Positions 33,671 to 42,052 of a stretch of DNA of 64,000 nt are shown piece after piece; the first letter of the stretch is position 1; every line of letters starts with the position of its first letter. The stretch spans positions 124,001 through 188,000 of the forward strand of contig JACKIN010000005.1 in the NCBI GenBank assembly GCA_020638495.1, given 5' to 3'. Under the pieces are notes generated by a model. The model saw only the letters and a program-made list of their open reading frames with translations. It was not told the origin of the DNA and searched no databases. This stretch comes from Geminicoccaceae bacterium (GTDB taxonomy: Bacteria > Pseudomonadota > Alphaproteobacteria > Geminicoccales > Geminicoccaceae). Position numbers and translations under genes: made by a program.

Positions 33671-34692
33671 CGGCCCTCGTTGCCCGGCTCGGCCGGGCCG
33701 CCCGCACGCCGGATCCGGCCTTGCTGGCGCTTCTCCTGATCTTCGCCGCATTGGCGATCTTCCTACCGGGGCAGGCGAAGGCGAGCCTCGGCTTCACGCT
33801 GGAAAGCCTCCTCGGCGTGGCACCCTTCCTCCTCGCCTCGGTGGCGCTCGCCGCCTATGCCCGCGCCTCGGGGGCGGACAACCTGATCGCGCGTGCCTTC
33901 AGCGGCCGGCTGGCGCCGATGATCCTGGCGGCGAGCCTGACGGGTGCGCTCTCGCCCTTCTGCTCCTGCGGCGTCATCCCGTTGATCGCGGCTCTCCTGG
34001 CCATGGGCGTGCCGCTGCCGGCGGTCATGGCCTTCTGGCTCGCCTCGCCGCTCATGGACCCCTCGATGTTCGCGCTGACCACCGGCACGCTCGGCCTCGA
34101 CTTCGCCCTCTACAAGACCTTCGCGGCGATCGCGATGGGCCTCTTCGGCGGCTTCGGCATGGCGCTGCTGGTCAGGAACGGTGCCTTCGCCGAGCCCCTG
34201 CGGCCGGAAGTGGGCAATGGCGGCTGCGGCGGCGGGCGGGTGCGCACGCCCAAGCCGGTGCACTGGCGGTTCTGGGACGAGCCGGCGCGCCGGCTGACCT
34301 TCGGCCGGAGTGCCTTGGACACGACGCTCTTCCTCGGCAAGTGGCTGACGCTCGCGTTTTTGCTCGAGAGCCTGATGCTGGCCTGGGTCCCGGCCGAGCT
34401 GGTCGCCTCGACGCTGGGCGGCGAGGGCATCGGCCCCGTCTTCCTGGCGGTGCTGGTGGGGGTGCCGGCCTACCTCAACGGCTATGCCGCCCTGCCGCTG
34501 ATCGGCGGCTTGATCGACCAGGGCATGGCGCCGGGGGCCGGCATGGCGTTTTTGATCGCCGGCGGCGTCACCTCGCTGCCGGCCGCCATCGCCGTCTGGG
34601 CGCTGGCGAGGCCGCCCGTGTTCCTGGCCTATCTCGGCTTCTCGGTGACGGGTGCCCTGGTCCTCGGCCTGCTCTTCACCCTGGTCGGCTGA
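33667..34692 (+). CDS. ArsP-type (DUF318) permease
   Basis: The 341-residue membrane protein has about nine hydrophobic segments and the signature SPFCSCGVIPLIAALL (Cys99, Cys101) of permeases of the ArsP family. ArsP members export trivalent organoarsenicals such as methylarsenite; others in the family have different or unknown cargo. A Gly/Cys loop, NGGCGGG, lies near the middle. Coupled to the ArsR-like gene by ATGA overlap. Confidence 0.85.
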   Translation: MTALVARLGRAARTPDPALLALLLIFAALAIFLPGQAKASLGFTLESLLGVAPFLLASVALAAYARASGADNLIARAFSGRLAPMILAASLTGALSPFCSCGVIPLIAALLAMGVPLPAVMAFWLASPLMDPSMFALTTGTLGLDFALYKTFAAIAMGLFGGFGMALLVRNGAFAEPLRPEVGNGGCGGGRVRTPKPVHWRFWDEPARRLTFGRSALDTTLFLGKWLTLAFLLESLMLAWVPAELVASTLGGEGIGPVFLAVLVGVPAYLNGYAALPLIGGLIDQGMAPGAGMAFLIAGGVTSLPAAIAVWALARPPVFLAYLGFSVTGALVLGLLFTLVG

Positions 34693-34756
34693 GAGGTCGT
34701 TTACAGCGACGGCCCGATCTTCCTATGCTCCCGCATTCCTATTGGGGAGAGGGACG

Positions 34757-35905
34757 ATGCGTGGCGGTCTGATGCTGGCGGCGGGACTGGCGGCAGGGCT
34801 TCTCGGCGGCGTTGCCTCGGGCCAGGAGGCGCCGGTCAAGCTCGGCGCCGTGCTGCCCTTCTCGGGCGGGCTCGAGCTCTTCGGCGGGCAGGCGCGGCTC
34901 GGCATCGACCTCGCGGTCAAGGAGATCAACGACGGGGGCGGCATCCAGGGCCGGCCGGTCGAGGTGATCTACGAGGACAACCAGACGGATCCAAGGACCT
35001 CGGTCGAGCGCGCCACCAAGCTCACCCGGGGCGACGGGGTGATCGCCGTGCTGGGGCCGATCACCTCGAACGCCCGCGACGCCATGCTGCCGACCATGGA
35101 GCGGGCCAAGGTGCCGCTGCTCTATGCGACCAATTACGAGGGCGGGGCCTGCTCGCGCTACGTCTTCGCCTTCAACTCGGTGCCGAACCAGGAGCTGGCC
35201 GAGCTGGTGCCGTATCTGGCCCAGAATCGCGGCAGGAAGTTCTTCATGTTCGGCGCCGATTATGTCTGGCCGCAGAAGATGTTCGAGACCGCGGCCACGC
35301 TGGTCGCCGAGGCGGGCGGCGAGGTGGTCGGCACCGAGTTCACGCCCTGGGGGGTCACCGAGTTCGCGCCGGTGGTCCGCCGGATCGAGGAGAGCGGGGC
35401 GGACGTGCTGCTCTTCGCCCTGCCCGGCGCCGACGGCATCACCTTCATCCGCCAGGCGGAGGATTTCGGCCTCCTGGAGGACGTGACCGTCGGCTTTTTG
35501 GGATTCTCCGAGGATTATCTGGGGGCGTTCGGCGAGGGCAAGGCGCAGGACATGTGGGTGACCGTGCCCTTCGCCGCGGCCGATCCGTCGGAAGGGGTGC
35601 AGTACTTCACAGGGAGGCTCGCCGAGATGGCGGGGCCGGACGTCGTCGCCTCGCACTACACCATGACCCACTACAACGCGGTGATCGCGGTGGCAGAGGC
35701 GCTCGAAGGGGCGGAGACGATCGACGCCGAGGCGCTGGTCGACGGGCTCGAGGGGCTCGAGATCGAGACGCCGACGGGCCTCCTCTCCATCGGTGCCGAG
35801 GACCATCACGTGACCATGGAGATGCTCCTCGCCCACACGGTGGGCGACGGGCTCGAGGTGGTCGACCGGCTCGGCCGGATCGCACCCGAAGCCGGCTGCA
35901 ACTGA
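34757..35905 (+). CDS. periplasmic binding protein of Urt/Liv-type ABC transporter
   Basis: The 382-residue protein has a signal peptide (residues 1-22, ending GGVASGQ) and a type I periplasmic binding fold: VKLGAVLPFSGGLELFG, NDGGGIQGRPVEVIYEDNQT, VIAVLGPITSNAR. The linked ATPases look like UrtD and UrtE, so urea, short amides or branched amino acids are possible cargo. Its TGA stop (35903-35905) is the left target-site copy of a MITE. Confidence 0.82.
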   Translation: MRGGLMLAAGLAAGLLGGVASGQEAPVKLGAVLPFSGGLELFGGQARLGIDLAVKEINDGGGIQGRPVEVIYEDNQTDPRTSVERATKLTRGDGVIAVLGPITSNARDAMLPTMERAKVPLLYATNYEGGACSRYVFAFNSVPNQELAELVPYLAQNRGRKFFMFGADYVWPQKMFETAATLVAEAGGEVVGTEFTPWGVTEFAPVVRRIEESGADVLLFALPGADGITFIRQAEDFGLLEDVTVGFLGFSEDYLGAFGEGKAQDMWVTVPFAAADPSEGVQYFTGRLAEMAGPDVVASHYTMTHYNAVIAVAEALEGAETIDAEALVDGLEGLEIETPTGLLSIGAEDHHVTMEMLLAHTVGDGLEVVDRLGRIAPEAGCN

Positions 35906-36169
35906 GAGCCTGTTTGAGAAGTTTTCACGGTGTTTCATCGACTTGCGATCGACCACCGGCGCGAAGCCGAGCGCGGTCGATGCCGGGGCATCGGGCAAGC
36001 TCGGCGACAAAGTCGGAGCCGATCGCAAGTCGACCGTAGGTGAGGCTGGCAGCGGCACCTGCTTCGTCGTTGATCGACCGACGATGCGCCGCATCGACGG
36101 CCGATCAACTCCTCGCATCTGCTCACTGCCAGCCTCATGAAACATCATGAAAACTTCTCAAACAGGCTC
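35906..36169. mobile_element. 264-bp MITE in the Urt-like operon
   Basis: The left end starts GAGCCTGTTTGAGAAGTTTT and the complement of the right end starts the same; the terminal repeat is about 33 bp with three mismatches. TGA flanks both sides (35903-35905, 36170-36172). A 3-bp TNA duplication with such ends fits the IS1031 group of the IS5 family. Internal dyads include CGACTTGCGATCG with its complement and GAGGCTGGCAG with its complement, so the RNA would fold strongly. No transposase is encoded. Removing it restores TGA followed by GCGCATG. Confidence 0.88.
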
Positions 36170-36176
36170 TGAGCGC

Positions 36177-36887
36177 ATGACGCTGCTTGCCGTCGAAGGG
36201 CTGGAGAAGCGCTTCGGCGGCGTGCAGGCGCTGGCCGGGCTCTCGCTCTCGCTCGACGAGGGTGGGCTGCTCTGTCTCCTGGGACCCAATGGCTGCGGCA
36301 AGACGACGTTCTTTCGCGTGCTGAGCGGCGAGACGGCGGCGGATGCCGGTCGGATCGACTTCGCCGATCGGCGGCTCGAGGGTGAGGGGCCGGCCGGGCG
36401 CGCCCGGCTCGGCATCGCCCGCAAGCTCCAGACGCCGGGACTGTTCGCCGCGCTTACCGTGGCCGAGCATCTGGCGCTGGCGGCGGCCTCGCCGGCGGCC
36501 CACGGCCCGGTCGATGCGGCGGCGCTGCTGGCCCGGGTCGGGCTCGGTGAGCATGCCGAAACACCGGCCGGCCGGCTTTCGCATGGCCAGCGGCAATGGC
36601 TCGAGATCGCCATGCTGCTGGCGCTCCGGCCGAGGCTCCTCCTGCTGGACGAGCCGACCGCCGGCATGACCCGGGCGGAGACGCGGCGGACGGCAGCGCT
36701 GCTCCGCGAGCTCAACGACAAAGACGGGGTCGCCGCCATCGTCATCGAGCACGACATGGCCTTCGTGCGCGAGCTCGATGTGGCGGTCGCCGTCATGCTG
36801 CAGGGCCGGGTGGTGGCGACCGGCAGCTATGCGGAGGTCGGCCGGGATCCCCTGGTGCGCGAGCTCTATCTCGGCAAGCGCGCCTGA
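36177..36887 (+). CDS. UrtD-like ABC transporter ATPase
   Basis: The 236-residue ATPase has Walker A GPNGCGKTT, a signature region LSHGQRQWLEIAMLL, Walker B LLLLDEPTAG and the switch histidine in IEHDMAF. The pattern RKLQTPGLF and LSHGQRQWLEI is that of UrtD rather than LivG. I chose ATG 36177 because the upstream in-frame ATG 36147 lies in the MITE. It overlaps the next gene (TGATG). The MITE separates it from the binding-protein gene. Confidence 0.87.
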   Translation: MTLLAVEGLEKRFGGVQALAGLSLSLDEGGLLCLLGPNGCGKTTFFRVLSGETAADAGRIDFADRRLEGEGPAGRARLGIARKLQTPGLFAALTVAEHLALAAASPAAHGPVDAAALLARVGLGEHAETPAGRLSHGQRQWLEIAMLLALRPRLLLLDEPTAGMTRAETRRTAALLRELNDKDGVAAIVIEHDMAFVRELDVAVAVMLQGRVVATGSYAEVGRDPLVRELYLGKRA

Positions 36888-37588
36888 TGGCGGCGCTCTT
36901 CGAGGTCAGGGGCCTCGTCGCCGGCTATGGCGGTGCCCGCATCCTCGACGGTGTGGATCTCGACGTCGAGGCGGGCGGGATCACCTGCCTTTTGGGGCGG
37001 AACGGCACCGGCAAGACGACGACGCTGAAGGCGCTGATGGGGCTTTTGCCGGCCGCGGCCGGCAGCGTCCGTCTCGATGGGCAGGAGCTCGCCGGGCTTG
37101 CGGCGCACCGGATCGCGCGGGCCGGGATCGGCTGGGTGCCGCAGGGCCGCAGCATCTTCGCCGGCTTCAGCGTCGAGGAGAACCTCGCCATTGGCGGGCT
37201 CGGTCATGGTGCGCGGCTCGACGATGGCCTGATGGAGCGCTTTCCGGTCCTCGCCGAGCGGCGGCGGCAGGACGCTTCGACCCTCTCGGGCGGCGAGCAG
37301 CAGCAGCTCGCCATTGCCCGGGCCCTGGTCGGCCGGCCGCGGCTGCTGCTGCTCGACGAGCCGACCGAGGGCATCCAGCCCTCGCTGGTCGATCGGCTGG
37401 CGGTGACGCTGGCCGTCATTGCGCGGCAGGACGGGATCGGGCTCCTGCTGGTCGAGCAGAACCTCGATCTGGCCCTGGGGCTCGCCGACCGGGTGCTGGT
37501 GATGGAGAAGGGGCGGATCGAGCTCGTGGTCGAGGCGGCGGGGCTGGCGGACGCGCTGCCGGCGCTCGAAGCCCGGCTCTCGATCTGA
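36887..37588 (+). CDS. UrtE-like ABC transporter ATPase
   Basis: The 233-residue second ATPase has Walker A GRNGTGKTT, Q-loop region PQGRSIFAGFSVEENL, signature LSGGEQQQLAIARAL and Walker B LLLLDEPTEGIQPSLV; the EGIQPS ending is typical of UrtE. The ATG overlaps the UrtD-like stop. The pair would drive uptake through the two permeases that follow. Confidence 0.88.
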   Translation: MAALFEVRGLVAGYGGARILDGVDLDVEAGGITCLLGRNGTGKTTTLKALMGLLPAAAGSVRLDGQELAGLAAHRIARAGIGWVPQGRSIFAGFSVEENLAIGGLGHGARLDDGLMERFPVLAERRRQDASTLSGGEQQQLAIARALVGRPRLLLLDEPTEGIQPSLVDRLAVTLAVIARQDGIGLLLVEQNLDLALGLADRVLVMEKGRIELVVEAAGLADALPALEARLSI

Positions 37589-37593
37589 CGGCC

Positions 37594-38460
37594 ATGGGGG
37601 CCGACCTCGTCCTCGCCTTGCTCGATGCGGCGAACTTCGTGCTCGCCATCATCCTCGTCGCCATGGGGCTGATGGTCGTCTTCGGCATGATGCGCATCAT
37701 CAACATGGCGCATGGCGAGCTCTTCCTGCTCGGCGCCTATGCGCTGCTCGTGGTCCAGGGCCTGGGCGGCTCGTTCTGGCTGGCGCTGGTGCTGGGGCCG
37801 CTCGTTGTCGGGCTGGTGGGGCTGCTGCTCGAGGTGCTGGTCATCCGCCACCTCTACGGGCGCGTGCTCGACAGCATCCTCGCCACCTGGGGGCTTTCGC
37901 TGCTGATCAGGCAGACGGTGATCCTGTGGTTCGGGCCGCAGAGCAGGGTGGTGGCGGCACCCTTCGATCTCCGGCTCGACATCCTGGGCCAGCCCTTCCC
38001 CGCCTATCGCCTGTTCATCATGGGCGTGTCCCTGGCCGTCATCCTCTTCTGCTTCTGGCTCTTCCACCGCACGCGGCTGGGGCTCGCGGCCAGGGCCACC
38101 ATCGCCGACCGCGCGACGGCAGAGGCCATGGGCATCGACAGCCGCGGCCTCGATCGGCTGACCTTCGCTTTTGGCGCAGCGCTCGCAGGGCTCGCGGGCG
38201 TGGTCATGGCGCCGCTCTTGAGCGTCGATCCGCAGATGGGGCTGGGCTTTCTCATCCCGGCCTTCCTCGCCATCCTGACCGGCGGGGCGGGCGAGCTCAT
38301 GGGCGTGGTCACGGGCGGGGTGGTGGTCGGCGGCAGCCAGAGCTTGGTGGCGCGCGTCGCCTCGCCGGCCGTGGCCGAGCTCGTGGTTCTCGGCCTCGCC
38401 ATCCTCGTCATCCGGCTCCTGCCGAACGGCCTCGTCGGCCAGTTCCGGCGGCGGCGATGA
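37594..38460 (+). CDS. UrtB/LivH-like ABC permease
   Basis: The 288-residue permease has about eight membrane segments and the family motifs MRIINMAHGELFLLGAY near the N-terminus and RATIADRATAEAMGID in the cytoplasmic coupling loop, followed by AFGAALAGLAGV. It starts 5 bp after the UrtE-like gene and its stop overlaps the start of the next permease (ATGA). Confidence 0.88.
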   Translation: MGADLVLALLDAANFVLAIILVAMGLMVVFGMMRIINMAHGELFLLGAYALLVVQGLGGSFWLALVLGPLVVGLVGLLLEVLVIRHLYGRVLDSILATWGLSLLIRQTVILWFGPQSRVVAAPFDLRLDILGQPFPAYRLFIMGVSLAVILFCFWLFHRTRLGLAARATIADRATAEAMGIDSRGLDRLTFAFGAALAGLAGVVMAPLLSVDPQMGLGFLIPAFLAILTGGAGELMGVVTGGVVVGGSQSLVARVASPAVAELVVLGLAILVIRLLPNGLVGQFRRRR

Positions 38461-39440
38461 GCCGAAAGAGGCTCGTCCAGGGCCTCGTCTGGCTCGGCCT
38501 CACGCTGCTGCCGCTCTTCATCGGCGAGTGGCAGACCCTGCAGCTCGCCCAGTTCCTGACCTATGGCCTTTTCGCCATGAGCCTCGCTTTGGCCTGGGGC
38601 CGGCTCGGGCTCCTCTCGTTCGGCCACGCCCTCTTCTTCGGGCTTGGCGCCTATGCCATGGCGCTCGCCACCATGGGCCGCCTGCCGGGGCTCGAGGCCT
38701 TCCCCTCCTCCTGGCTCGGCCTCGCCCTCGCCTGCCTCGTCCCCTGGGCGACAGCACAGTTGCTGGGCTTCTTCCTCTTTCACGGGCGGGGGCTGAGGGG
38801 GGCCTATTTCGGCATCACCATGCTGGCCCTCGCCGTGCTCGCCGAGCGGCTGACCCAGGGCACGGCCTGGCTCGGCGGGCTGAACGGGCTGATCGGGGTG
38901 CCGCCTCTGGCCCTCGGCCTCGACGGCGGCGGGCCGGCGCTGCTCGATCCGCTGCCGACCTACTGGGTGATGCTGGGCGTGGCCTTCGCCGTCTTCCTCG
39001 GGCTCGAGATGCTGCTCGCGTCCTCCCGCGGGCTCGCCATGACGGCGGTGCGCGAGAACGAGGACCGGCTCGGATTTCTCGGCTACGACGTGGCCGCCAT
39101 CAAGCGGCACGGCTTCGCCCTTTCGGCCGCCATCGCCGGGCTCGCCGGCGCCCTCTTCGCCAGCCAGTTCGGCTTCGTCTCGCCCAAGCTGATCGGCTTC
39201 GGCCTCTCGGCCGAGGTCCTGATCTGGACCGCCCTCGGCGGCCGCGAGATGCTGCTGGCGGCGTTTTTCGGCGCCCTGCTGTTGAGCTGGACCGAGACGG
39301 TGCTGGCGGGCCTGCTCGGCGCCTACTGGCTCCTGGCGCTCGCCGCCCTGCTGGTGCTGAGCGTGCTCTTCTTCGAGCGCGGCTTCGTCGCCGGCATCCT
39401 CACCTTGCTGTCCCGAGGGCGGCGTCCAGGTCGGCGATGA
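38457..39440 (+). CDS. UrtC/LivM-like ABC permease
   Basis: The 327-residue second permease has about nine membrane segments, LLSFGHALFFGLGAYA near residues 58-73, and VRENEDRLGFLGYD in the coupling loop. It ends the operon in the order A-D-E-B-C. Its 3' end overlaps the convergent PLP-enzyme gene by 41 bp. The Arg-rich last ten residues are coded in that overlap. Confidence 0.87.
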   Translation: MSRKRLVQGLVWLGLTLLPLFIGEWQTLQLAQFLTYGLFAMSLALAWGRLGLLSFGHALFFGLGAYAMALATMGRLPGLEAFPSSWLGLALACLVPWATAQLLGFFLFHGRGLRGAYFGITMLALAVLAERLTQGTAWLGGLNGLIGVPPLALGLDGGGPALLDPLPTYWVMLGVAFAVFLGLEMLLASSRGLAMTAVRENEDRLGFLGYDVAAIKRHGFALSAAIAGLAGALFASQFGFVSPKLIGFGLSAEVLIWTALGGREMLLAAFFGALLLSWTETVLAGLLGAYWLLALAALLVLSVLFFERGFVAGILTLLSRGRRPGRR

Positions 39441-40551
39441 GGTCGCCCACGTCCTCGATGCCGACCGAGAGGCGAAGCAGGTTGCCCGGGACGATGCTGT
39501 TGGGGCCCTCGACGGCCTTCCTGTGCTCGATCAGGCTCTCGACGCCACCCAAGGACGTGGCGGGGAGGAAGAGGCGGGTCGCCGACGCGATGCGCTTGGC
39601 CGCCTCGGGGCCGCCATGGACGAGGATCGAGAGCATGCCGCCGAAGCCCCGGGTCATCTGGCGCCTGGCGATGGCGTGCTGGGCATGGCTTTCGAGGCCC
39701 GGGTAGAGCACGCGCTCGATGGCCGGGTGGCCCTCCAGGTGCCGGGCGATGGCGAGGGCACTGGCCGAGGCGCGCTCGAAGCGGAGATAGAGCGTGCGCA
39801 TGCCGCGAATGAGCAGCCAGGCCTCGAAGGCGCCGAGCACGCCGCCGAGCTTCGAGCGCAGCCAGGTGAGCTCGCGCCAGCTTTCGTCCTGGACCTTCGT
39901 GACCAGCACGCCGGCGGTGAGGTCGCTGTGGCCGTTCAGGTACTTGGTGGCGGAGTGGAAGACGATGTCGGCACCCAGGTTCAGCGCCTGGGTCGTCACC
40001 GGCGAGGCGCAGGTGCCGTCGACGGCGACGAGGGCGCCGGCCGCGTGGCCGATGGCGGCGGCCGCCTCGATGTCGATCACGTCCCAGCTCGGGTTGACCG
40101 GCGTCTCGAGCCAGAGGAGCGCCGTCTCGCCGGGATGCACGCCGGCGGCGAGGCTCGCCGGGTCGGCGGCGTCGAAGAAGTCGAGGCCGATGCCGTGCCG
40201 GTCCCGCAGCCGCACCAGCCAGTCCTGGACGCCGTGATACATGATGCGGGGTGCCGCGATCCTCTTGCCCGCCGGCACGGTCTCGAAAAGCGTGGCGCAG
40301 GCGGCGAGCCCGGAGCCGAAGAGGAGGGCCGCGGCCCCGTCCTCGAGGCTGGCGACGATGCGCTCCGCGTGGCGCACGGTCGGGCAGGTGTCGCGGCTGT
40401 AGACGAAGCCGTCGCGGAGCGCGTAGTCGGCGTCGCGGGCGAAGGTCGAGGAGGGCTGGATGGCGGGCACGACGGCCCCGGTGGCGGCCTCGATCTCGTG
40501 CAGCGCCTGCACGGCGCGGGTCTCGGCGGAGGCGCGGTTGGGTGGGGTCAT
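39400..40551 (-). CDS. Cys/Met-metabolism PLP enzyme (cystathionine synthase/lyase family)
   Basis: The 383-residue enzyme has the PLP lysine in HSATKYLNGHSD (near residue 200), with FGSGLAACATLFE, VAVDGTCASP and a C-terminal RLSVGIED block, all typical of the MetB/MetC/MdeA family. Reaction direction cannot be decided. The start ATG overlaps the stop of the MazF-like toxin gene (ATGA), so it is read as the third gene of a mazEF-like operon. Confidence 0.87.
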   Translation of the reverse strand: MTPPNRASAETRAVQALHEIEAATGAVVPAIQPSSTFARDADYALRDGFVYSRDTCPTVRHAERIVASLEDGAAALLFGSGLAACATLFETVPAGKRIAAPRIMYHGVQDWLVRLRDRHGIGLDFFDAADPASLAAGVHPGETALLWLETPVNPSWDVIDIEAAAAIGHAAGALVAVDGTCASPVTTQALNLGADIVFHSATKYLNGHSDLTAGVLVTKVQDESWRELTWLRSKLGGVLGAFEAWLLIRGMRTLYLRFERASASALAIARHLEGHPAIERVLYPGLESHAQHAIARRQMTRGFGGMLSILVHGGPEAAKRIASATRLFLPATSLGGVESLIEHRKAVEGPNSIVPGNLLRLSVGIEDVGDLIADLDAALGTAR

Positions 40552-40904
40552 GGGCTTGTACCGAGAAGGGGGCTCATCAGTGTCCGCAAGGCTCGCCGCA
40601 GACCGGCCGCATCCTCATCTGCCAGACGGCCCTTTCTCTCGATGCCAATTTGCTCGATGACGGCAATCTTGGCCGATCGGATCAACGAGGGGCGCGACAG
40701 GCCGGCTGTATCGATGTCGACAATCGGGATGTCGCCGGGCCAATGTCGATTGGCGGCACTGGTGATCATCATGACCCAGAGCAGTGGGTGCCGATTGTCG
40801 CTGGGCGGCAGTGCCAGCACGACAGCCGGTCGCCGCTGCGTGACCGGCCGCTCGACATACGGAAACGGCACGGCCACCACGTCGAACGGCTCAAAGATCG
40901 CCAT
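40548..40904 (-). CDS. MazF/PemK-like endoribonuclease toxin
   Basis: The 118-residue product has the MazF opening FEPFDVVAVPFPYVERP, then QRRPAVVLA and the later LSRPSLIRSAKIAVIE block. I favour ATG 40904; ATG 40916 overlaps the antitoxin gene further. As a family, these toxins cut single-stranded RNA at short motifs. The gene overlaps its AbrB-type antitoxin and, at the other end, the PLP enzyme. Confidence 0.82.
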   Translation of the reverse strand: MAIFEPFDVVAVPFPYVERPVTQRRPAVVLALPPSDNRHPLLWVMMITSAANRHWPGDIPIVDIDTAGLSRPSLIRSAKIAVIEQIGIERKGRLADEDAAGLRRALRTLMSPLLGTSP

Positions 40905-41118
40905 AGGCCTCGGCATCGGCTGCCGACGACCACTCGTCGAACAACGCGAACGGATCCTCCGCAGGCTCGCGCTCCAGCCGCTCGATCACGACCGCGCCAT
41001 CCCGCTCGACGAAGCGAACGAGATCGCCGGGATTGATGCCGAGTTTTTCGCGGATGCGCTTCGGAAGCACGAGCTGCGCCTTCGTGCTGACCCGCGCCGT
41101 GACTTCGGTTGTGCGCAT
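40891..41118 (-). CDS. MazE/AbrB-like antitoxin
   Basis: The 75-residue protein has the AbrB swapped-hairpin pattern: VSTKAQLVLPKRIREKLGI, then PGDLVRFVERDGAVVIE. The acidic tail should bind and block the toxin. It is first in the operon and ends 14 bp into the toxin gene if the toxin starts at 40904. An inverted repeat just upstream is a probable operator. Confidence 0.85.
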   Translation of the reverse strand: MRTTEVTARVSTKAQLVLPKRIREKLGINPGDLVRFVERDGAVVIERLEREPAEDPFALFDEWSSAADAEAYGDL

Positions 41119-41129
41119 GATGACCTTGG

Positions 41130-41150
41130 GTAAGACGACCTACTTCTTAC
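41130..41150. promoter_or_regulatory. inverted repeat upstream of mazE-like gene
   Basis: GTAAGA and TCTTAC flank a 9-bp centre, 12-32 bp before the antitoxin start. AbrB-type antitoxins bind such repeats to regulate their own operon; binding here is inferred. Confidence 0.4.
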
Positions 41151-41206
41151 TTGGGGCGTTTTAACCGGGCCACAAGGGAGAGTTGCCGTCGTCGCGGTAA
41201 ACTCGA

Positions 41207-41965
41207 CTAGCCGAACACCACCTCCACACCCCCCAGCCCCTCGACCTCGATCTGCACCTCGCAGGGGCCCGTGATCCACTGGACGGGGGTGATGGTGCCG
41301 AGGCTGACGAAGCGGCCGGCTTTCAGGGTCCAGCCGAGGCCGGCGTAGCGGTCGGCGAGCCAGACGAGGGCGTTGAGCGGGTGGCCGAGGAGCTCGTCGG
41401 AGAGGCCGGTGCCGACTTCCTTGCCGTCGATCAGGGTGCGGGCGGTGAGGCGGTCGAGGGGGAGGTGCTGCCAGTCGGTGGTTTCGCGGCCGAGGATGCT
41501 GCCGGCGTTGAAGGCGTTGTCGGCGATGATGGTGCCGGCACCGGCCTCCTTGAAATCGACGTAGCGGTTGTCGACGATCTCGATGGCCGGCAGGACGGCG
41601 GCGACCGCGGCGGCGATGCGCTCCTTCGTCCAGGGGGCCTCGGCGGGCGTGAGGTCGCGGGCGATGCGGACGGCGATCTCGGTCTCGATGCCTGGATGGA
41701 CGAAGTCGGCGAGACGGAGGGTGGCGCGCTTCTGGTGCACGGTCGAGGCGAAGACGTCGCCGGCGATGGGGCCGGGGACGTTGAGGAGCTTCCGCATGCC
41801 TTCGGCGGTGGCGCCGATCTTGTGGCCGGCGACTTCGCCGAGCCTTTTGGCGAGGGCGGCGTTGGCGGCCTGCTGGACGGCGTAGCCCTCGTCCTCGCCG
41901 ATGGCGAGGCCGTCGAGCCGGCCGCCTTCCAGGCGATTGGCTGCAACCTTCTCGGCATGGGTCAT
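41207..41965 (-). CDS. 2-keto-4-pentenoate hydratase-like enzyme (MhpD family)
   Basis: The 252-residue protein fits the fumarylacetoacetase-like hydratase group: LAIGEDEGYAVQQA, GHKIGATA, an acidic metal site in GIETEIAVRI and PAIEIVDNRY. Members hydrate 2-hydroxypentadienoate in aromatic catabolism or decarboxylate related acids. No meta-cleavage genes are next to it. GGAGG precedes ATG 41965. It is divergent from the M20 peptidase. Confidence 0.82.
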   Translation of the reverse strand: MTHAEKVAANRLEGGRLDGLAIGEDEGYAVQQAANAALAKRLGEVAGHKIGATAEGMRKLLNVPGPIAGDVFASTVHQKRATLRLADFVHPGIETEIAVRIARDLTPAEAPWTKERIAAAVAAVLPAIEIVDNRYVDFKEAGAGTIIADNAFNAGSILGRETTDWQHLPLDRLTARTLIDGKEVGTGLSDELLGHPLNALVWLADRYAGLGWTLKAGRFVSLGTITPVQWITGPCEVQIEVEGLGGVEVVFG

Positions 41966-42052
41966 GGTGAGCCTCCCTCCGGTCGTTGACCCTGCCGCGA
42001 TTGACAGGGCCGCCTCGACACCCGACGCTCCCTCCTCATAACGGGGGCTGGC

